Below, piece after piece: positions 1-16,144 of a stretch of DNA of 64,000 nt. The notes beneath the pieces are model-generated. The model was not told where the DNA came from and did no database searches. It saw nothing but the letters and a program-made list of their open reading frames with translations. Position 1 is the first letter of the stretch. The number at the start of each line of letters is the position of its first letter. Position numbers and translations under genes: made by a program. This DNA comes from Edwardsiella anguillarum ET080813 (GTDB lineage: Bacteria > Pseudomonadota > Gammaproteobacteria > Enterobacterales > Enterobacteriaceae): positions 2,294,001-2,358,000 of the forward strand of contig NZ_CP006664.1 of assembly GCF_000264765.2 (NCBI RefSeq), read 5' to 3'.

Positions 1-696
1 CAGCGTCGCCCGCAGATCGGCGATCAGCTGAGCGATCGCCTGGGCCGAGCGGGCGATGAGCCGCTGTGCCTGGGCATCGCCGGCGGCGGCCCGTTGAAAA
101 ATAGCGCGGGCATCGAGGCCAGCCAGATCGCCCTGCGCCGCCGCGGCGATAGCCCGCCCTGAGGCGATGGACTCTACGCAGCCGCTACGCCCGCAGCCGC
201 AGCGTGGTCCCGCCGGATCGGCCAGTGTATGGCCAATGTGGCCAGCGAAGGCAGCGCGCCCGATCTGAAGGCGGCCGTTGAGCACCAGCCCGCCGCCGAC
301 GCCGGTCGATACCGTAATGAACGCCATATCCTGACCGCTGGGGGTCAGGGCAAGATACTCAGCCCAGGCCGCGGCCTGGGCATCGTTGAGAAGGTGGCAG
401 GGCAGCGCGCTGAGCCTCTCAACGCACGCCTGCAGCGGAAAACGGTTCAGTCCGCCCAGGTTATCGGGATTCAGGGCGCTGAGGATCCCCTGATGGATAA
501 TGCCGGTAGAGGCGACGGCAACCCTGTCTGCCATTCCTCGATAGTGGGTGATTAGCTGGGAGAGCGCCTGCGTTAGGGCCTCCGGGTCACCGCTGACCGG
601 CGTGGCGACCTCGCAGCGTTGGCTGAGCTGGCCGTTGGTATCGACCAGCGCTGCTGCCAGCTTGGTTCCGCCCAGATCAATGGCCAGCGTATTCAT
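1..696 (-). CDS. nanK: N-acetylmannosamine kinase, C-terminus cut by the window edge
   Basis: Phosphorylates N-acetylmannosamine to ManNAc-6-phosphate in cytoplasmic sialic-acid catabolism. The reading frame runs from an ATG at 696 to the window edge (232 codons, no stop). The N-terminus has the ROK-family ATP-binding motif IDLGGTK. Further on are [12 protein letters not shown] and the zinc-binding ROK signature with HIGH followed by CGCGRSGC. The start overlaps the end of nanE by 20 bp, so the two are probably translationally coupled. Enterobacterial NanK is about 290 residues, so roughly 60 are missing here. Confidence 0.9.
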   Translation of the reverse strand, partial: MNTLAIDLGGTKLAAALVDTNGQLSQRCEVATPVSGDPEALTQALSQLITHYRGMADRVAVASTGIIHQGILSALNPDNLGGLNRFPLQACVERLSALPCHLLNDAQAAAWAEYLALTPSGQDMAFITVSTGVGGGLVLNGRLQIGRAAFAGHIGHTLADPAGPRCGCGRSGCVESIASGRAIAAAAQGDLAGLDARAIFQRAAAGDAQAQRLIARSAQAIAQLIADLRATL

Positions 697-1384
697 GATG
701 CGCCTCCGCCTGGAGAGCCTGGCAATACCACTGACAGATGTGCTCAATGCGGGTGATGGCCGAGCCGACGGTGACGGCCCAGGCCCCTTGGGATAACGCC
801 TGCGCCGCCTGCGCAGGCGTGTTGTAGCGCCCTTCGGCAATCACCCTGCACCCGGCATTGCTCAGCGCGTGCACCAGTGCAAAATCGGGCTCGCAGGGCG
901 TCTCACCCTGGGTATAGCCGGAGAGCGTGGTACCGATAAAATCGCAGCCGAGGCGCTGACAGTACAGCCCATCTTCCAGCGAGGAGCAGTCGGCCATCGC
1001 CAGACGCCCATGGTGCTGTATGCGCGCCAGCAGGGCCTCCCGCCGCTCCGGGCGAGGACGCTGGGTGCCATCAAAGGCGATGATATCGGCGCCGGCCTGA
1101 ACCAGATCGTCAATATCGCGCAGGAAGGGGGTAATGCGTACCGGCGAGTCATCCAGATCGCGTTTGATGATCCCGATAATCGGCAGGGTGACGCGCGGGC
1201 GCACCGCCTGCAGGTTGGCCACGCCCTCGATACGCAGCGCGGCGGCTCCCGCCTGGGCCGCGGCCGCGGCCATGGCGGCGACGATCTCCGGGTTATCCAT
1301 CGGGCTACCCGGCACCGGTTGGCAGGAGACGATCAGGGCACCGTTGCGTTGAATATGCTGTTGCAGAGTGGTGAATACAGACAT
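677..1384 (-). CDS. nanE: N-acetylmannosamine-6-phosphate 2-epimerase
   Basis: Converts ManNAc-6-P to GlcNAc-6-P, the step after NanK in sialic-acid use. The 235-residue protein is a typical NanE TIM barrel. Visible motifs are [13 protein letters not shown] near the N-terminus, the GIIKRDL strand with its catalytic-region Lys, an [12 protein letters not shown] segment, and a C-terminal [10 protein letters not shown] phosphate-binding loop. Its 3' end overlaps nanK by 20 bp. No other nan gene lies upstream: the next gene is dsbI, about 165 bp away, so nanE looks like the first gene of its transcript here. The intervening region carries a likely operator. Confidence 0.93.
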   Translation of the reverse strand: MSVFTTLQQHIQRNGALIVSCQPVPGSPMDNPEIVAAMAAAAAQAGAAALRIEGVANLQAVRPRVTLPIIGIIKRDLDDSPVRITPFLRDIDDLVQAGADIIAFDGTQRPRPERREALLARIQHHGRLAMADCSSLEDGLYCQRLGCDFIGTTLSGYTQGETPCEPDFALVHALSNAGCRVIAEGRYNTPAQAAQALSQGAWAVTVGSAITRIEHICQWYCQALQAEAHHEYAGH

Positions 1385-1436
1385 GACACCTCACCTTGAT
1401 TACGCTTTAAAATTGAACTCCATATGAATTTATATT

Positions 1437-1453
1437 ATGGAGCAATACTCCAT
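1437..1453. promoter_or_regulatory. inverted repeat upstream of nanE, possible operator
   Basis: ATGGAG-N5-CTCCAT is a perfect 6-bp inverted repeat 53 bp upstream of the nanE start. A further CTCCAT copy at 1418-1423 can pair with the same ATGGAG across 13 bp. Three half-sites in an AT-rich stretch look like a regulator binding region, plausibly for sialic-acid control. The cognate regulator is not in the window, so this is inference. Confidence 0.4.
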
Positions 1454-1524
1454 CAAGGTAAAATGCAGCAAAGCGTGAGTAGGGTCAAACTATCGTTGGT
1501 GAGCGTACCACAGGGGAAAGCGGT

Positions 1525-1543
1525 GGCGGAGTTAAACTCCGCC
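1525..1543 (-). terminator. hairpin just after dsbI
   Basis: A 9-bp stem with a single-base loop as written (GGCGGAGTT pairing with AACTCCGCC) begins 6 bp beyond the dsbI stop codon. It lacks a clear T-run on either strand, so it may be a 3'-end stabilising hairpin rather than an intrinsic terminator. Confidence 0.35.
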
Positions 1544-1549
1544 AGCGAT

Positions 1550-2251
1550 TTAGCGGGGGGTAGAGGCGGTATGGTCCGCGGGCATCGCGCGACGGCGCAG
1601 CAGATGGATAGCCCAGGCGACGCTCATGATCACTAGGATCGCAAAGCACAGCGCAAAGGCCAGGAAACAGGCCTGCGCCATATTCATAAACTGCATGGAG
1701 GGGATCAGATACCAGCCCTCAGCCTGCACGTATATGTCGATAAACCACTGCTGTACGCTGTCCAGCGCCACCCCCTGTGGTACCACCGGTGCATCATAAC
1801 CGCAGTCGCCGGTCGGCTTAAACCAAGAGGGTGACCACTCGGCCAGGGGCAGTCCAAAGGGAAAGTGGGGATCGGTGGAGCATCCCTGTACGCCAAACAG
1901 CGCGTCCGGGCTGTGCACCGCATGATGGATCCCGTTCAGTTTGATGGAGTATCCCATGCCGATGATGGCGCCATAGAAGGCGGCGATACAGCCGAACAGC
2001 TTCAGCGCCAGATTGCGTGGGTTGATCGCCGCGACCAGTCCGCCGATAACCATGATCAGCATGGCAAAGCGGATATAGACGCACTGTTCACAGGGGGCCA
2101 TGTACAGATAGATCTGAAAAAAGGCATGCGCCAGGACGATCAGTCCGCCCATGACCAGGGCCATCAGCAGCCAGAGAAAGCGCCGCTCCTGCCAGCGAAC
2201 CAGCGTTTCGACCGGATTTTGGCGCAGGTCACTCCACATCTTTGCAAACAT
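1550..2251 (-). CDS. dsbI: DsbI, inner-membrane thiol oxidase (DsbB paralogue) partnered with DsbL
   Basis: Reoxidises the periplasmic oxidase DsbL and passes electrons to quinone. The 233-residue protein has a DsbB-like four-helix layout, with the first cysteine pair in APCEQC after the second hydrophobic stretch. A second periplasmic loop carries further cysteines (QGCSTDP and GDCGYD). It ends in a final transmembrane segment and a basic tail. It lies about 16 bp after dsbL in the same direction. I chose the ATG at 2251 because AAGG lies 9 bp upstream; the in-frame ATG at 2260 has no room for a ribosome site. DsbI is distinguished from DsbB by the loop around the second cysteine pair and by the assT-dsbL context. 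Confidence 0.9.
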   Translation of the reverse strand: MFAKMWSDLRQNPVETLVRWQERRFLWLLMALVMGGLIVLAHAFFQIYLYMAPCEQCVYIRFAMLIMVIGGLVAAINPRNLALKLFGCIAAFYGAIIGMGYSIKLNGIHHAVHSPDALFGVQGCSTDPHFPFGLPLAEWSPSWFKPTGDCGYDAPVVPQGVALDSVQQWFIDIYVQAEGWYLIPSMQFMNMAQACFLAFALCFAILVIMSVAWAIHLLRRRAMPADHTASTPR

Positions 2252-2267
2252 AGCGATCATCCTTAGG

Positions 2268-2939
2268 CTACTTGGCAGCCAGTTCTTTGACTAAATCGGC
2301 CATGGAGTCGACGGATTTGATGCTCTTGGTCATGATCAGATATTTACCGTTGACTACATAGGCCGGTACGCCCTGGATCTTGGCTACGTCGTAGGCGGAG
2401 GCCTTCCATTCACCCAGGGTCTTTTGTACCGCGGGATCCTTCAGCCCCTCCTCCAGATCGGCGTGGCTCAGGCCAGCGGCGTCCAGCCCGGTTTGGGTAA
2501 AGGCAGCCGGATCCTTGCCATCCTTCCAGCGCTCTTTTTTATCGTGGTAGGCCGCGTAGTAGGCAAACTTGGCCTTTTTGAACTGAGAGGCATCGTCGAA
2601 GATGGAGACACCGGCGGCGCGATCCTTATTGAGCAGCACGGCGAGAATTTCGCTGCCCTGTGGTCCATAGACACCTTTGGTATCCAGGTGGTACGGCTCG
2701 AAGCGTACGACATCCTTAACCTTTTCGCTGACGGGGCCGGTGACCGCCTTATCATACTTGTAGCAGAAGGGGCAGTCGTAGCTGAAGACCTTGATCAGAG
2801 TCTTCTGGGCGTTGGGAATCGGCTTTTCCAACACCACGTAGTCCGTGCCTTCGCTAAAGGCGGCCGCGCCGAAGGCGCAGGTCAGCAGTGTGGCGCCCAG
2901 TAGGGCTTTCAGGTGTGTTTTACCCAGCGTTAAATGCAT
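2268..2939 (-). CDS. dsbL: DsbL, thiol:disulfide oxidase dedicated to AssT
   Basis: Periplasmic DsbA-type oxidase that forms the disulfide in AssT. The 223-residue precursor has a signal peptide (basic start, hydrophobic core, GAAA before FSEG). The thioredoxin active site is C56-P-F-C59, the CPFC type characteristic of DsbL rather than DsbA's CPHC. If cleavage follows residue 27, the first active cysteine is residue 29 of the mature protein, as in the uropathogenic E. coli enzyme. A cis-proline motif (GVPAYVVNG) is near the C-terminus. A longer frame opens at 2996, but the ATG at 2939 is preceded by AAGGAG and starts the signal peptide. Confidence 0.93.
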   Translation of the reverse strand: MHLTLGKTHLKALLGATLLTCAFGAAAFSEGTDYVVLEKPIPNAQKTLIKVFSYDCPFCYKYDKAVTGPVSEKVKDVVRFEPYHLDTKGVYGPQGSEILAVLLNKDRAAGVSIFDDASQFKKAKFAYYAAYHDKKERWKDGKDPAAFTQTGLDAAGLSHADLEEGLKDPAVQKTLGEWKASAYDVAKIQGVPAYVVNGKYLIMTKSIKSVDSMADLVKELAAK

Positions 2940-2970
2940 AGTGGAGACTCCTTTCCTAAAGCGATACGGA

Positions 2971-2996
2971 ATGGGCGTATCCAGGGATACGCCCAT
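2971..2996 (-). other. 12-bp perfect intercistronic hairpin between assT and dsbL
   Basis: ATGGGCGTATCC and GGATACGCCCAT are perfect complements separated by AG. The structure fills the gap between the assT stop (3002) and the dsbL ribosome-binding site. No T-run follows in the direction of transcription, so it is probably not a simple terminator. It could protect the 3' end of assT mRNA or set a lower level of dsbL-dsbI relative to assT. Confidence 0.7.
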
Positions 2997-3001
2997 GGAC
3001 G

Positions 3002-4798
3002 TTACAGGAACAGCCCCTGCGGCCGGATCAGCGCCGCACGGTAATGGGTTTGGTTAGCCTTGTCGGACAGCACGTCCAGCTCGACCTTGACGTCTTTGGT
3101 CTTGTAGTCGATTTCATTTAGGCGACCGGTGGTCGGCTGGCCCGGCTCAAACAGATTGGTGGAGCCGCCGAAGCTGAACATGGTGTCGCGATCCGGCTGG
3201 TATTCGACGATCGAAGTGATCGGGTTATACCATTCATAGCCTCGATCCTTGCCATACTCCCAGAGCTGCTGCACGGTCATATTCTTTTCATCGATCTTGT
3301 ACTCCACGATGCGTGAATATTTCATGGTGGGCAGCGCCGGCTGCTCCAGGTGGCGGCCATCGCCATTGTCGAAGACCGTCAGGGTGCCCTTGGGCGATAG
3401 CCAGGCGGTGTGCTGGGTATAAGTGAAATCGAAATCGCTGTTTTCGCAGACGCCCTTGGCGCTGCAGTTCAGTGGTTTATTCTGCGCATCAACCGGCTTG
3501 AGCAGCTTGGCGGAGAGCTTCTCGTTCCAGCCCTCAGCCGGTGCCAGGATCCACTTCACCTGCTTGTCGCGGCCAATTTTGATGACTCCCTGGTGACGGG
3601 AGGAGAGGATGATGCTGTCGTCTTTAGGATCGTAGGCGATGGAGTTGACGTGGGCCCAGTTACGCCCTGGGCCGACGCCCAGTGCATCGCCAAACGGCGT
3701 ATCCGGCTCCAGCTTGGCCTGTTTGCCCGCGTGGTCCAGATCGACGTTAACGCAGACGGCGCCGGCGTCGAGCGCGCCGAGTAGGCTGTCGCGCAGCGGA
3801 TCGAGGATCAGGTTAAGATCCCAGACGTCGACCACCCGTCCGGCCTTGTCCACCTCCAGAATATGGTCGCGGATGGTGTGTACGCGCTGCCCATCGTCGC
3901 GCAGGTAGTTGCGTTTGCCGACGCGCAGCATTACGTTGCCGTTAGGGATCTCGATCGACTCATGGGTGGCGTCGAGGTAGCCGCGCGGTAGACGGTGATT
4001 ATTCAAGATCTGGCCCATCATGTCGAACTCGTACCAGCGCTGCCCTTGCACGGCGGTAAAGGTTCCGCGCGGCGTTTCCCGGATCCCCATCAGATAGCCG
4101 CGCTGGTTGATGTCAACATCATGGCCGTTATAGAGCGTATCTTGATTCAGCCACCAGCGATATTCACCCTGGGTGTCGACAACAAAGGTAAAGGGCGCGA
4201 TATCGAATGGCAGGGATCCGGTCGCCGGGCTCGCATCCAGCAGACCGGCATTTTTATCTTTTTCGCCGCTCCAGTGCAGATCAGATCCCTGCGAGGTAAA
4301 GGTATGGGTATTGACTAAATAGAGACGGTCCTCAAACCCTTTGGCAACTTTAACCGGTTTCACCTGCTGTAAATCGGTGAGTGAGCGGTTATCCATATAT
4401 TTATTGACGATGGCAGAGGTTCGGATGGTATAGGCATCTTTTTTGAGTTTTCCACCCTCCTTATATTCAACTGTGACCTGGTTATCATGTTTTTGATACA
4501 GGCCAAAGATAGGAATGCCATCGTAGGTTAACAGGGATGATTTGCCGACGGGATAACTGACGGCAACGCCATTTTTTCCTTTCCCTTGCACGGTGACTTT
4601 AACATCGGAGATGGTGTGTCCATTCAGGTTGATTAATGCCGTGAGCGGTGAGTTGCCATAGGGGTCAACCACGACGGAGCCGAGATTACCGACGGCTGGG
4701 GCTGCCGGCATGCCGGCGGCGTGAACGGTGGGAGAGACGGCGCCGATGGCGAATGCAATGGCACCTGCGACCAGCGTTTTTCTGGTTGTGCTGAGCAT
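3002..4798 (-). CDS. assT: periplasmic arylsulfate sulfotransferase
   Basis: Transfers sulfate between phenolic esters without PAPS, through a sulfo-histidine intermediate, in the periplasm. The 598-residue precursor has a 27-residue signal peptide ending TVHA. Counting from mature residue 1, the four active-site residues known in the uropathogenic E. coli enzyme are all present at the same numbers: His252 (DATHES), His356 (WAHVNS), Arg374 (SSRHQG) and the catalytic His436 (TQHTAW). Mature Cys418 and Cys424 (NCSAKGVC) form the disulfide that DsbL supplies. The ATG at 4798 has AGGAG upstream; the longer frame from 4864 would bury the signal peptide. It heads an assT-dsbL-dsbI operon and faces a LysR-type regulator. 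Confidence 0.96.
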   Translation of the reverse strand: MLSTTRKTLVAGAIAFAIGAVSPTVHAAGMPAAPAVGNLGSVVVDPYGNSPLTALINLNGHTISDVKVTVQGKGKNGVAVSYPVGKSSLLTYDGIPIFGLYQKHDNQVTVEYKEGGKLKKDAYTIRTSAIVNKYMDNRSLTDLQQVKPVKVAKGFEDRLYLVNTHTFTSQGSDLHWSGEKDKNAGLLDASPATGSLPFDIAPFTFVVDTQGEYRWWLNQDTLYNGHDVDINQRGYLMGIRETPRGTFTAVQGQRWYEFDMMGQILNNHRLPRGYLDATHESIEIPNGNVMLRVGKRNYLRDDGQRVHTIRDHILEVDKAGRVVDVWDLNLILDPLRDSLLGALDAGAVCVNVDLDHAGKQAKLEPDTPFGDALGVGPGRNWAHVNSIAYDPKDDSIILSSRHQGVIKIGRDKQVKWILAPAEGWNEKLSAKLLKPVDAQNKPLNCSAKGVCENSDFDFTYTQHTAWLSPKGTLTVFDNGDGRHLEQPALPTMKYSRIVEYKIDEKNMTVQQLWEYGKDRGYEWYNPITSIVEYQPDRDTMFSFGGSTNLFEPGQPTTGRLNEIDYKTKDVKVELDVLSDKANQTHYRAALIRPQGLFL

Positions 4799-5194
4799 GG
4801 TATTCTCCTGACTTTGCAATAAATCCATTTTTATCATCAGTGGACAGCCCACGTTGGGTTGCATGCCGTCCGCGCTATCCCAAAAGGGGAATTCGGTATC
4901 TGCTACGCCGCAGGGCGCAGCATAAATAGGGCGATGATGAGCAATGATGGATGGTTATCATTGTCGTGATAAACCAAGATATTACGCAGGTGAATATATA
5001 TTGTTGAATTTAATCTTGCTTGAATTATTTTTATTTATTATTAATTGATGTGTTTGATGATGCGTATATGTTTGACGGCGCCATAATATTATTATTTGAT
5101 ACGTATCACGTAATTAACCGCAGGCTTTATTTCTTTTATACCGATATTAGGTTATCTCTATTCGGAGATAAATGCTTATTTCCGGATAATGATC
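4799..5194. promoter_or_regulatory. divergent assT / LysR regulatory region
   Basis: About 395 bp without a supported gene. The half near the regulator (4960-5180) is far more AT-rich than the rest of the window, with many T/A tracts, and holds the 12-bp palindrome listed separately. A short 60-codon frame here has no family resemblance or ribosome site and was left out. Promoters for both assT and the regulator are expected here. Confidence 0.6.
5097..5108. promoter_or_regulatory. 12-bp perfect palindrome, candidate LysR-regulator site
   Basis: TGATACGTATCA is perfectly self-complementary and lies 87 bp before the regulator start, inside the shared intergenic region. LysR proteins bind T-N11-A dyads, so this is a natural candidate for the operator controlling assT-dsbL-dsbI and the regulator itself. 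The assignment is inference from position. Confidence 0.45.
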
Positions 5195-12072
<6,878 letters not shown>

Positions 12073-12751
12073 ATTCAGTGAACCTCCCCAAGCTCTGCGC
12101 GGCCCCCACCGCCGGGCGCAGCGGCCTGTGGCTGGCAGGTTCTCGGTCGTTTGACCGGAGGCGCCCGTCGGGCAGCCGCCTGCATCAGTATTCACAAGCA
12201 CACTGTCACGCGTTGCGCGGGGATCGTAACTAACTGGATAACTATGATGTGATGTTGTGTCCATCCGGAAGGGTGTTGTTTTTATTTCCGGCGGCTTTTC
12301 AACTTATCGGGAAAGATTTCGCAGGTCAAATGTGGGCTATATCACAGTTTATCGGGGCGTGTTTTGTGATACAGGATTGATTTTTAATGAAAATATATAA
12401 AAAAGTGCCTTGATGTGTCGCGAGAAGCGGACCGGCGGTGCCTACCGGGTAACACTGTCAAATTAGCCTGTTTGTTATTTTGTATGCTATTTAAACAAGT
12501 TAATTAAGACTAATATGTCGTATATAAAGAAGATGTTGATAATTAATTTTGTTTTTTCATCGCAGACTCATTCCGGTGCGGATCGTCGCAGAGCGCGGCG
12601 CTGTTTCGTGTGTAACAGTGAATTTAAAGTCATTTAATATGAATTGTGATGCGATGGTGGCGCGAGGGGATCGCCGTTGGCGCGTAAAAAAGCGGCATGG
12701 AGTATAATGGCGGAACTTGCCAGCGGGTTATATAAGGCCTCTTTTACTATT
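12073..12751. promoter_or_regulatory. long gltB-yhcC divergent regulatory region
   Basis: About 680 bp with no supported gene. The stretch 12340-12560 is AT-rich with repeated TTAATTAA-like and TATATAA elements, in contrast to the GC-rich genes on both sides. This suits the upstream-activated gltB promoter known in E. coli (Lrp, IHF), although individual sites cannot be assigned by eye. Near yhcC, TATAAT at 12703-12708 is a good -10 candidate for the rightward promoter. Confidence 0.5.
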
Positions 12752-13657
12752 ATGCAGTTGCAGCAATTGGTCAATATGTTCGGCGCCGACCTACAGCGCC
12801 GCTATGGGGAAAAAATTCATAAGCTCACGCTGCACGGCGGATTTAGCTGCCCTAACCGCGATGGAACGCTGGGCCGCGGCGGCTGTACGTTTTGCAACGT
12901 GGCCTCCTTTGCCGATGAACAGATGCAGCGGCGCAGCATCGCCGAACAGCTGGAGGCGCAGGCGCGCAAAGTTAACCGGGCGCGACGCTATCTGGCCTAT
13001 TTTCAGGCCTATACCAGCACCTATGCCGAGGTCTGCATCCTGCGGGATATGTATCGGGAGGCTCTGCAGCAGGCCGATATGGTCGGCCTGTGCGTCGGGA
13101 CCCGTCCCGACTGCGTACCGGAGAGCGTGCTTGATCTGCTGGCGGAGTACCGTGAACAGGGTTACGAGGTGTGGCTGGAGCTCGGGCTGCAGAGCGCCAA
13201 CGATAAGACGCTGCGCCGGATTAACCGCGGACATGATTTCGCCTGCTATCAGCGTACGACCCGCGCCGCCCGGGCACGTGGACTGAAAGTATGCAGCCAT
13301 CTGATCGTTGGACTGCCCGGAGAGGCGCACGCGGACAGTCTCAGCACGCTGCAGCGGGTGGTGGAGACCGGCGTCGAGGGGATCAAGCTGCATCCGCTGC
13401 ATATTGTGACCGGCAGCGTACTGGCCAAGGCCTGGCAGGCTGGGCGCCTGCAGGATCTGGCGTTAGATAGCTATGTCCACACCGCCGGAGAGATGATCCG
13501 CCACACGCCGCCAGAGGTCATCTATCACCGGATTTCCGCCAGCGCTCGCCGTCCCACGCTGCTAGCCCCCCAGTGGTGCGAGAACCGCTGGACCGGGATG
13601 GTCGCCATTAATAACTATCTGCTGGAGTGCGGCGGCCAGGCTTCGGCGCTGTCGTAG
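12752..13657 (+). CDS. yhcC: radical SAM protein of the YhcC family
   Basis: Uncharacterised radical SAM enzyme. The 4Fe-4S site is CPNRDGTLGRGGC followed by TFC near residue 30, with GxRPDCVPE and LELGLQS segments typical of the TIM-barrel core. The 301-residue frame from the ATG at 12752 matches the E. coli start (MQLQQLVNMFG). The same frame opens earlier at a TTG at 12677 and an ATG at 12707. A TATAAT at 12703-12708 suggests transcription starts downstream of both, which favours 12752. It lies between gltB and arcB as in E. coli. The substrate is unknown. Confidence 0.88.
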   Translation: MQLQQLVNMFGADLQRRYGEKIHKLTLHGGFSCPNRDGTLGRGGCTFCNVASFADEQMQRRSIAEQLEAQARKVNRARRYLAYFQAYTSTYAEVCILRDMYREALQQADMVGLCVGTRPDCVPESVLDLLAEYREQGYEVWLELGLQSANDKTLRRINRGHDFACYQRTTRAARARGLKVCSHLIVGLPGEAHADSLSTLQRVVETGVEGIKLHPLHIVTGSVLAKAWQAGRLQDLALDSYVHTAGEMIRHTPPEVIYHRISASARRPTLLAPQWCENRWTGMVAINNYLLECGGQASALS

Positions 13658-13807
13658 CCTGCCCTCCTGCGCGGATTTTACGGTATGATTAATAACTTAT
13701 CCTATTAAGCGACCGGCGTCGCCGTACGGGGCGCGCCGCCGTTGGCTCCCGTCATGACATCCGCCGGGGATAGGTTTACACCGAGATAATTGCCGGGGGA
13801 GTGCAAG

Positions 13808-16144
13808 ATGAAACAAATTCGGGTATTGGCCCAGTATTACGTTGATTTAATGGTAAAACTTGGGCTGGTGCGCTTCTCCATCCTACTGGCATCGGCGCTG
13901 GTGCTGCTGGCCATGGTGGTGCAGATGGCGGTGACTATGCTTCTGCGTGGTCAGGTGGACAGCATCGACGTGGTGCGCTCGGTCTTCTTCGGCCTGTTGA
14001 TCACCCCCTGGGCCGTCTATTTTCTGTCGGTGGTGGTGGAACAGCTGGAGGAGTCGCGTCAGCGCCTGAGCAAGCTGGTGAATAAGCTGGAGGAGATGCG
14101 TCACCGCGATCTGAAGCTGAACCAGCAGCTCAAGGACAATATCAGCCAGCTTAACCAAGAGATTGCCGATCGCGTCAAGGCCGAAGAGGCCCGCCTGCAG
14201 GTACTGGATACCCTGCAGCACGAGATCGATCAGCGCGAGCTGGCGCAGGTAGAGCTGGAGCAGCAGTCGGCGCTGCTACGCTCATTCCTCGACTCCTCTC
14301 CGGATCTGGTCTACTACCGCAATGAGAACGGTGAGTTTTCCGGCTGCAATCGGGCGATGGAGCTGCTGACCGGCAAGAGTGAAAAGCAGCTGATCGGACT
14401 GACGCCGCGCGATGTGTACGATCCGGATATCGCCCAGAAGGTTATCGAGACCGATGAAAAGGTTTTCCGCCATAATGTTTCCCTCACCTACGAGCAGTGG
14501 CTGGTCTATCCCGACGGGCGTAAGGCCTGCTTTGAGCTGCGCAAGGTGCCCTTCTATGATCGGGTGGGCAAGCGCCACGGCCTGATGGGCTTTGGGCGCG
14601 ATATCACCGAGCGCAAGCGCTATCAGGATGCCCTGGAGAACGCAAGCCGTGAAAAAACCACCTTTATCTCGACCATCAGCCATGAGCTGCGTACCCCGCT
14701 GAACGGGATCGTCGGCCTCAGCCGTATCCTGTTGGATACCGAGCTGAATGAGGAGCAGTTGAAATACCTGAAGACCATCCACGTCAGCGCGATAGCGCTG
14801 GGGAATATTTTCAATGACATCATTGAGATGGATAAACTTGAGCGGCGCAAGGTACAGCTGGATAACCAGGCCATCGATTTTACCGGCTTTCTGACGGATC
14901 TGGAGAATCTGTCCGGGCTATTGGTGCAGCCGAAGGGGCTGAGCTTTACGCTGACGTCGGATCCCGCGCTGCCGCATAAGGTGATAGCGGACGGAACGCG
15001 CCTGCGCCAGATCCTGTGGAACCTGATCGGCAACGCCGTCAAGTTTACTCAGCGCGGCGGTGTCAGCGTTCGCGTCTGGCGTGAGCAGCAGGATAAGCTG
15101 CTGTTTGAGGTGCGCGATACCGGCATCGGTATTCCTCCGGAGGAGCAGGATAAGATCTTCGCCATGTACTATCAGGTGAAAGATATGCATGGCGGCAAAC
15201 CGGCCACCGGCACTGGCATTGGCCTGGCGGTCTCCAAGCGTCTGGCGCAGACCATGGGCGGCGATATCGTGGTGAGCAGCGTGGCGGGAGAGGGAGCCTG
15301 TTTTACCCTCAGCATCCGGGCGCCGGTCGTCGAGGAGGCGTTGAGCGAGCCGCCCGAGGAGGAGGAGATGCCGCTGCCGGCGCTGCACGTCCTGCTGGTT
15401 GAGGATATTGAGTTGAACGTGATCGTCGCACGTTCGGTGCTGGAGAAGATGGGGAACAGCGTTGATGTGGCGATGAGCGGCGCCGAGGCGCTGGCCATGT
15501 TTGCACCGCAGGAGTATGACCTGGTGTTGCTGGATATTCAGCTGCCGGATATGACCGGCCTGGATATCGCCCGCACGCTGTGCCAGCGCTATGGAAAACC
15601 AGCGCTGCCGCCGCTGGTGGCGTTGACGGCGAATGTATTGAAAGATAAGAAAGAGTATCTGGACGCAGGGATGGATGATGTGCTGAGCAAGCCGCTGGCC
15701 GTGCCGGCGCTGACGGCGGTGATCCGCCGCTTCTGGGACAGCGCCCCGGCGACGGCGCTCGAGGCGGGAGAGTCCCATGCGCACGATCTCTGTGAGCTGC
15801 TGGATACCGAGATGCTGCAGCAGTATCTGGATCTGGTCGGGCCGCAGCTGATCGATCAGAGTCTGGCGGTATTCGAGAAGATGATGCCGGGCTATCTGTC
15901 GGTGCTGGAGTCCAATATGACCGCGCGCGATCAGAAGGGGATTACCGAAGAGGGACACAAGATTAAAGGCGCCGCAGGCTCCGTGGGACTGCGTCATTTA
16001 CAGCAGCTGGCGCAGCAGATCCAGACGCCGACGCTGCCGGCCTGGTGGGATAATGTGCAGGAGTGGATCGACGAGCTGAAACAGGAGTGGCGCCACGACG
16101 TGCAGATTTTACGCGACTGGGTTGCGCAGGCTAATAAAAAATGA
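13808..16144 (+). CDS. arcB: aerobic respiration control sensor kinase ArcB
   Basis: Inner-membrane tripartite hybrid kinase that phosphorylates ArcA when the quinone pool is reduced. The 778-residue length equals that of E. coli ArcB. Order: two transmembrane helices (about 23-45 and 58-76), a coiled coil to about 150, a PAS domain (about 155-270), the kinase core with phospho-acceptor His292 (ISHELRTP), a receiver with VLLLDIQLPD, and a C-terminal HPt domain (EEGHKIKGAAG). Redox-sensing Cys180 (GCNRAM) and Cys241 (KACFEL) are both kept. The ATG at 13808 has GGGGGAG upstream; six extra codons from 13790 are not needed. Its final AAA AAA codons and stop form part of the ArcZ terminator on the other strand. 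Confidence 0.97.
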   Translation: MKQIRVLAQYYVDLMVKLGLVRFSILLASALVLLAMVVQMAVTMLLRGQVDSIDVVRSVFFGLLITPWAVYFLSVVVEQLEESRQRLSKLVNKLEEMRHRDLKLNQQLKDNISQLNQEIADRVKAEEARLQVLDTLQHEIDQRELAQVELEQQSALLRSFLDSSPDLVYYRNENGEFSGCNRAMELLTGKSEKQLIGLTPRDVYDPDIAQKVIETDEKVFRHNVSLTYEQWLVYPDGRKACFELRKVPFYDRVGKRHGLMGFGRDITERKRYQDALENASREKTTFISTISHELRTPLNGIVGLSRILLDTELNEEQLKYLKTIHVSAIALGNIFNDIIEMDKLERRKVQLDNQAIDFTGFLTDLENLSGLLVQPKGLSFTLTSDPALPHKVIADGTRLRQILWNLIGNAVKFTQRGGVSVRVWREQQDKLLFEVRDTGIGIPPEEQDKIFAMYYQVKDMHGGKPATGTGIGLAVSKRLAQTMGGDIVVSSVAGEGACFTLSIRAPVVEEALSEPPEEEEMPLPALHVLLVEDIELNVIVARSVLEKMGNSVDVAMSGAEALAMFAPQEYDLVLLDIQLPDMTGLDIARTLCQRYGKPALPPLVALTANVLKDKKEYLDAGMDDVLSKPLAVPALTAVIRRFWDSAPATALEAGESHAHDLCELLDTEMLQQYLDLVGPQLIDQSLAVFEKMMPGYLSVLESNMTARDQKGITEEGHKIKGAAGSVGLRHLQQLAQQIQTPTLPAWWDNVQEWIDELKQEWRHDVQILRDWVAQANKK

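Noticed and set aside
12073-12264. 64-codon upstream extension of gltB
   Set aside because: No resemblance to GltB, and the ATG at 12072 has a strong ribosome site and gives the family's propeptide and length.
14918-15997. 359-codon open frame antisense to arcB
   Set aside because: Shadow of a high-GC gene; rich in His, Arg and Gln with no family resemblance, and arcB is certain.
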